Below are positions 41,297-44,968 of a DNA stretch of 44,968 nt, one piece after another. A model generated the notes under the pieces. It was not told the DNA's origin. It did not search any database and worked only from the letters and a program-made list of their open reading frames with translations. A program made the translations under genes and the position numbers. Numbering within the stretch: the stretch's first letter is position 1; every line of letters starts with the position of its first letter. Source of the stretch: a virus; the IMG/VR virus record IMGVR_UViG_3300045790_002585, positions 1-44,968 of that record. One strand, 5' to 3'.

Positions 41297-42178
41297 TGTG
41301 GCGATGGTGTCGTGCCGATCGCTTTATTACCAATTACTTGAAAAAGTAGTCTCAAAATTACGCACACCGTGAAATTCGGTGCTATATCTCGAGTCTTAGC
41401 GAGTGGGTTTTAAAGGGTAAATAATGGTGCCAGGAGAGGCGTTGAATAATTGACTTAACACACTGTTTTATATAATAAAAAAATAGTGGTTTTTAAAAAG
41501 TACCCCCAAAAGTACCCCCAAATAAGCAAAGTACCTCCTGTAATCGCTCTGATTTTCTAAGATTAAACTTTGGTAATTCTGGTAATGCCGGCTAGGTTTC
41601 GTGGCTAAAGCTGAATTGCATACAGGGAGGAGGTGTTCTGAATACAACCCCCTTTAGAAAAACCGGCTATCTGTAAAAAGGACGGGGCACGAATTACCCG
41701 TGTGTACCACCCCTTCAGGAGTACCTTTTGCTTTGGGTCGATATGTAGCCAAGCCAGATCAGATACCCCCCCTCCTGAAATTCCCGCTCGTGCCAGAGAA
41801 AGTAGGAGGGCGGTCTAGGTTCGTAAGCCCCTGTAGTTTTGACTGGCCCCCGGTGCTTCTAGGTGGTGAATCTCTTTTCAATTAGCTCTACGTAAAAATA
41901 TCATTAGGGGTGCGGTGTCGGAATACCAGTGCTGGAGCTTTCGACCCACCCCCTCCTATAAAAATTGGTACCTGTGAATTTACTCTTTGAGCGGCGGTGT
42001 CAGTGATCGACTTGCCACGCTTTGGTGGTTCCTTTGGCAGGGCTTGGCTGTCAGATTTGCGTGGTTATTACGCGGGGATTGAATTGCCTTTCGCTGATCG
42101 CAGTATGATTTAAAACTTAGTGGGGGGCGGGGTGGTGTGAGGTTTTTGGGGTTAATGTCTAGGGGTGGGGTAAAAGTG
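41297..42178. other. Non-coding flank of the neighbouring element
   Basis: No convincing gene is seen in this stretch of almost 900 bp. A 12-bp tandem repeat AGTACCCCCAAA occurs at 41499-41510 and 41511-41522. Related C/T-rich motifs (TACCTCCTG near 41532, CCCCCCTCCTG near 41766, CCCCCTCCTA near 41950) are scattered through it. They may be recombinase arm sites or other protein sites of the neighbouring element. Confidence 0.4.
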
Positions 42179-42180
42179 GT

Positions 42181-42286
42181 GGGAACACTGGGAAACTGGG
42201 AATCCCTTTGTAACTGGTTGAATAGTAATGACTTATTTGTTCCCAGTGCTTTCCGTAGTTGTTCCCAGTTCCCGGCCACTGGGAAC
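42181..42286. repeat. Cluster of CTGGGAA motifs with a hairpin
   Basis: CTGGGAA occurs directly at 42188-42194, 42196-42202 and 42279-42285; its complement TTCCCAG occurs at 42240-42246 and 42262-42268. The last two copies form a perfect 9-bp stem GTTCCCAGT/ACTGGGAAC (42261-42286) followed by ATTTTT, a possible rightward terminator. The cluster could also be an iteron-type binding region. Confidence 0.5.
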
Positions 42287-42375
42287 ATTTTTAGCGGACT
42301 ATATTCAACAGTGTTGGACGGGGCTGGTTGTCGCTGGCTAGTAGCTTGATATAGCCACGAATGTTTACCCTTTAA

Positions 42376-42621
42376 TCAGTGAGGCCCTCGTAATGCTTCG
42401 ATTTCTTCGCGCTCGCTGTTGATCTTGTTGGCCCAATCGTCGGCTAGGTATTGCCCAATTTTAGCGATCTCTAAAGCGAGGTGATTGCTAGTAGTAGGGC
42501 TGTTGTCGGCTAGTTTTATGATTGCTTGGAACAAGCTTCCGAGATCCTTAACGCAAGTGTGGCCAAGGTCGGCAGCATCAGCGGCCATCAGAAGGGCCGC
42601 TTTTGGTGTGATATTCGTCAT
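42376..42621 (-). CDS. Small protein of the neighbouring element
   Basis: 81 residues from ATG 42621, preceded by AGGAA; an upstream in-frame ATG is less likely. Helical: TPKAALLMAADAADLGHTCV then LGSLFQAIIKLADNSPTTSN. It is third of three small leftward genes. No family recognised. Confidence 0.5.
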   Translation of the reverse strand: MTNITPKAALLMAADAADLGHTCVKDLGSLFQAIIKLADNSPTTSNHLALEIAKIGQYLADDWANKINSEREEIEALRGPH

Positions 42622-42707
42622 AATGAATTCCTGTGGGTTTAAAGGGGCCACCCCCGTGAATGCTAAATCGGTGGAGTAGCCATTCAGGTAGGATGTTGTT
42701 CTGCTCG

Positions 42708-42965
42708 CTAAGCTTTAGGGCTGTGGCCGTGAATAAGCATTTGTGCTTGTCCGATTAATGCCTCAAGAGCACCAATAGCATTAAGCAAAATGCTGTTGTT
42801 CAAGAGGTCAGGCGGCCCGTCGAATTCAGCTTCTAGCAGAAAGCACAAAGATTCCGCACGGTTTAGTGCTGTAGATAAGGCATCGATATCAATGTCTCCG
42901 AATTTTTTGATTTCAGGAGTATTCATATAAAACTCAGGGGTGCCAGAATAGTTACGATTAAGCAT
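42708..42965 (-). CDS. Small protein of the neighbouring element
   Basis: 85 residues. ATG 42965 lies inside the end of the upstream gene (8-base overlap), which suggests translational coupling; a second in-frame Met 13 codons later (MNTPEIKKFG) is possible. Acidic, helical protein (IDALSTALNRAESLCFLLEA, LNAIGALEALIGQAQMLI). No family recognised. Confidence 0.55.
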   Translation of the reverse strand: MLNRNYSGTPEFYMNTPEIKKFGDIDIDALSTALNRAESLCFLLEAEFDGPPDLLNNSILLNAIGALEALIGQAQMLIHGHSPKA

Positions 42966-43293
42966 GAGCCTTGCCCCCTGTAATCTGTTTTCTTTGAATA
43001 TCGCTTAGCTTGCTCGTGTAGTTGCAGCCAACGCTTTCAGCTTCACTATTAATACAGTTTTCAATATCTTGAGCTTTTCCGCGAATGGCGCAAACGGCTG
43101 TATATAAGTCCTTTGAGCTTAGGTTGTCGTTCTCGATCCCTTTCTCTATTGCGGTTTTAAGCAGTCCCGCAATGGCGGCAATCTGGCCAAAGCCCTCTTG
43201 CGATAGGGCGTCGATAAATTGGATGGTATTGCAAAGATCGCGGGTTGAATCCGCTTGCGCGGTAACTTGTGGAAAGTCTTCAGGGGTTTCCAT
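42958..43293 (-). CDS. First small gene after the immunity-like leader
   Basis: 111 residues, ATG 43293 with AAGGA nine bases upstream. That ribosome site is part of the 12-base repeat GAAAACACAAAG which the leader RNA can pair with. The protein is helical (CNTIQFIDALSQEGFGQIAA, KDLYTAVCAIRGKAQDIENC) with no known family. In P4, small genes follow the immunity region at this place. Confidence 0.6.
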   Translation of the reverse strand: METPEDFPQVTAQADSTRDLCNTIQFIDALSQEGFGQIAAIAGLLKTAIEKGIENDNLSSKDLYTAVCAIRGKAQDIENCINSEAESVGCNYTSKLSDIQRKQITGGKAHA

Positions 43294-43304
43294 AGGTAAG
43301 ATTC

Positions 43305-43316
43305 CTTTGTGTTTTC
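43305..43316 (-). promoter_or_regulatory. seqC-like antisense target over the ribosome site
   Basis: On the leftward strand GAAAACACAAAG directly leads into GA of the ribosome site. An identical 12-mer lies at 43497-43508. Both contain ACACAAAG, complementary to the hairpin loop of the RNA at 43347-43429. Confidence 0.6.
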
Positions 43317-43346
43317 AGTTAGTACGACAGCCAGTTAGTAGCTGGT

Positions 43347-43429
43347 AGCCGGGTGTCAACTGGAGCACACAAAGTAGCTCCGGGCTTATTCCCCTTTCGG
43401 GTATTGTATTACCGCCTCTCCACCCGGCT
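43347..43429 (-). ncRNA. P4 CI / C4-like antisense immunity RNA (candidate)
   Basis: An outer 9-bp stem, AGCCGGGTG (43347-43355) with CACCCGGCT (43421-43429) in plus-strand terms, encloses two hairpins. One is GGAGC/GCTCC (43362-43381), whose loop reads CTTTGTGT on the leftward strand; the other contains ACCCGAAAGGG. The loop is complementary to the two flanking ACACAAAG copies. This is the layout of the P4 CI and P1 C4 RNAs. Confidence 0.65.
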
Positions 43430-43460
43430 ATAAAAAGCCGAGACGCCATTCTACAGGCGT

Positions 43461-43490
43461 AAAAAAAACCGCGAGGCTGTCGGGTGCGGT
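43461..43490 (-). terminator. Possible leader terminator
   Basis: On the leftward strand ACCGC and GCGGT (43490 to 43468) can pair across a 13-base loop, followed by eight T. The stem is short. It lies between the first repeat and the antisense RNA. Confidence 0.4.
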
Positions 43491-43496
43491 GGGCCG

Positions 43497-43508
43497 CTTT
43501 GTGTTTTC
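43497..43508 (-). promoter_or_regulatory. seqA-like copy of the antisense target
   Basis: Leftward-strand GAAAACACAAAG, identical to the copy at 43305-43316, lies upstream of the antisense RNA. P4 has two such targets, seqA and seqC, on either side of CI. Confidence 0.6.
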
Positions 43509-43519
43509 CAGTGCGTCAA

Positions 43520-43548
43520 AAGTTAATCCCTCTGTAGTTGGCTGTCAA
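43520..43548 (-). promoter_or_regulatory. Probable leftward leader promoter
   Basis: On the leftward strand a perfect TTGACA (43548-43543), a 17-bp spacer and TAACTT (43525-43520). Transcription would begin just before the seqA-like repeat. The -10 is weak. The rest of the gap to 43672 holds no gene. Confidence 0.5.
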
Positions 43549-43672
43549 TAATTCATTACTATTTAGCATTTTAATTCTCTTCAGCTAGGCGTCTTATACG
43601 TGGATTTTTTGTCGTAATCCAAGTGGGGAAAATTAGTTAGGCGGCACAATTCTTGCTAAAAAATACATTTTT

Positions 43673-44968
43673 TTATAGGTTCGGAATGTCCCAATGGTCG
43701 CCAGTGTCTGAGCCATCCTCGCCAGTCAGCGAATCATCATCGACAAGTAATGCAGACAGGTTAATGACATAGCAATTAACGGCCTTTTTACCGCTACCGG
43801 GAAGGCGTACTTTCTTCGTTAGTCGGCCCTCTTCTTTATCGGTTTCCAGCGCCCCTCGTTCCTTCAGTAACCGTGCTATATGGACTATATCGAAGCCCTT
43901 GCACATATCTTTTAGGCCGTCTCGCGTTAAGTAATAGGTGTTTTCGCTGCTGTCGCCAAGCATTGAGTCTTGTTCTGTTAGCGTTTTACGAAAGCCCCAG
44001 CGTTCCATAGTGCGGGGTGCGTGTTCATCAATGCGGGCGTCGTCACTTTCCCAGCGGGAAAAGCGAGATTCCCCGTATTTGGTCAGCATCTCGCGGACGT
44101 GGTTTATTGCCTTGGTGTCTTCAAGGTTGCCATCCCCACCACGCATAGCCACCCAAGAGCGAAAGGCGCGACTGGCGGCGTAGGTTGCCCACCCCCGTTT
44201 CCAGCCTGTAATCCCTATTTGCGAGGCGTATTCACCAGCGGCGGCCACTAAGGCGAATTTGTCAGCGGCGCGGTGGGCTTGGCCGCTAGCGGTACCGCCT
44301 AAAATTTCAAACTTAAAGTTTTCGCGGGCAGTGTTTAAGTGGGTGGCTAGGCTGTCTCGGTCAGTAGCTACCATTGCTTCAATAAGTCGGATAATAGGTG
44401 AGCCATGATAGCGGCTCGCATTGTCTGTCAGGAGGGTGGATAGGGCGGCACCACCCCCTAGACCGTGATCGTGTTCAAAGTTGCCCAGATTGCGTCTCGC
44501 TTCACTGTTAGTGTGCGGATTGGCTGGAATAGTGAGTAGGCGCATTTCCATACCCGCTTGCGGCTTTCGGTTGGCTTCTGCCATGTGATCGGTAAGGGTT
44601 TTCTCTCCGCTGGAAATAAACACTATTCTCCATCGGTGTTGATTGCCTCGATTGCTTCCCGCCTCAGTAGCGCGTGATTTACCTACTCCACTGCCAAGGG
44701 AATAAACCGTTTCCCCTACAATACGAGGTTCAATTTGGCCGATCTCATCAAGTACTAGCAGGCAGTCAGAATGTGCGGCGGCCATCCCTTCAAGCGCGTT
44801 ATCAGTGGTGCGCCATGTCTTGGTGTATTCCCCTGTATTAGGATTGCCATAAACACTAGCGGCGATTTTTAGAAGGGTAGATTTACCTAGCGAACTATCA
44901 CCAAAGAAGTGAAAGCCACATGATTCCGTGCCCTGTATATCAAGGAATGGCCCAGCAAAAGCAGTGCA
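43673..44968 (-). CDS. DUF927-type ATPase (C-terminal part)
   Basis: 431 residues are inside the window; the frame continues past 44968, so the N-terminus is missing. Walker A is GDSSLGKST (about residues 24-32 of the visible part) and a Walker B-like strand is CLLVLDEIGQ. VYSLGSGVGKSRATE and RIVFISSGEKTLTDHM are further DUF927 features. Proteins of this type in P4-like satellites and genomic islands are replication helicase or primase-helicase proteins. The C-terminal part ends in a winged-helix-like segment (IVHIARLLKERGALETDKEE). It points to a mobile element separate from the Mu-like prophage. Confidence 0.82.
   Translation of the reverse strand, partial: CTAFAGPFLDIQGTESCGFHFFGDSSLGKSTLLKIAASVYGNPNTGEYTKTWRTTDNALEGMAAAHSDCLLVLDEIGQIEPRIVGETVYSLGSGVGKSRATEAGSNRGNQHRWRIVFISSGEKTLTDHMAEANRKPQAGMEMRLLTIPANPHTNSEARRNLGNFEHDHGLGGGAALSTLLTDNASRYHGSPIIRLIEAMVATDRDSLATHLNTARENFKFEILGGTASGQAHRAADKFALVAAAGEYASQIGITGWKRGWATYAASRAFRSWVAMRGGDGNLEDTKAINHVREMLTKYGESRFSRWESDDARIDEHAPRTMERWGFRKTLTEQDSMLGDSSENTYYLTRDGLKDMCKGFDIVHIARLLKERGALETDKEEGRLTKKVRLPGSGKKAVNCYVINLSALLVDDDSLTGEDGSDTGDHWDIPNL

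Noticed and set aside
41700-41885. Rightward 61-codon frame in the right flank
   Set aside because: Rich in Pro from C-runs, no ribosome site and no family; looks like chance.
41980-42288. Leftward 102-codon frame and the opposite frame 42137-42349
   Set aside because: Both run through the CTGGGAA repeat cluster and the hairpin; composition follows the repeats and no ribosome site is seen.
1-44968. CRISPR arrays, tRNA and rRNA genes
   Set aside because: I saw no regularly spaced repeats and no cloverleaf or rRNA-like sequence on reading through; this was by eye and not by a covariance search.

Overview
The window is dominated by one complete Mu-like transposable prophage, positions 177-41291 (41,115 bp), in a chromosome that looks gammaproteobacterial. 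I cannot name the host; late genes are roughly half GC, and the accessory genes are visibly richer in A/T. The ends are read directly from the sequence. The 5-bp target duplication GCAGA lies at 172-176 and again at 41292-41296. The prophage starts TGTA and finishes TACA. A CGCGACA transposase-site core sits exactly 20 nt inside each end. There are three such cores on the left and two on the right, with Mu-like spacing.

Phage layout from left to right: left end with transposase sites and a terminator; a leftward CI-type repressor facing a rightward early operon across an operator region; early operon (Ner, transposase A, ATPase B, small DNA-binding and zinc-ribbon proteins, DUF3164, GemA/gp16, Mor); an A/T-rich block of foreign genes (DUF4935-type PIN nuclease, SIR2/AbiH-like protein, two small membrane proteins, HNH protein) that looks like a carried defence island; lysis (holin, transglycosylase, Rz/Rz1 spanins); TraR-like zinc finger and packaging (gp25, gp26, small and large terminase); portal, an inserted gene of unknown function, gpF, gpG; protease/scaffold I/Z, decoration protein, capsid T; connector genes; a tail with tube and tape measure but no recognisable sheath, so a B3/D3112-like long flexible tail; tail-tip proteins; Com and a DNA methyltransferase in place of Mom; and a right-end membrane-protein gene with its own promoter.

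Regulation can be partly read. Four copies of AAGCGGTGC surround the repressor start and the early promoter. Two late promoter regions, before the holin and before the protease, share a dyad-symmetric element that is a candidate Mor target. The methyltransferase start sits beside a perfect 9-bp hairpin whose arm takes in part of its ribosome binding site, the arrangement on which Com acts in Mu.

The DNA right of the prophage (41297-44968) looks like a second mobile element of P4 satellite type: a leftward DUF927 ATPase running off the window, a leader that repeats the P4 immunity layout (seqA - structured antisense RNA with seqB - seqC), three small genes, and about 1 kb of non-coding DNA with repeated CTGGGAA motifs. 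The 176 bp left of the prophage hold only the 3' end of an unrecognised gene.
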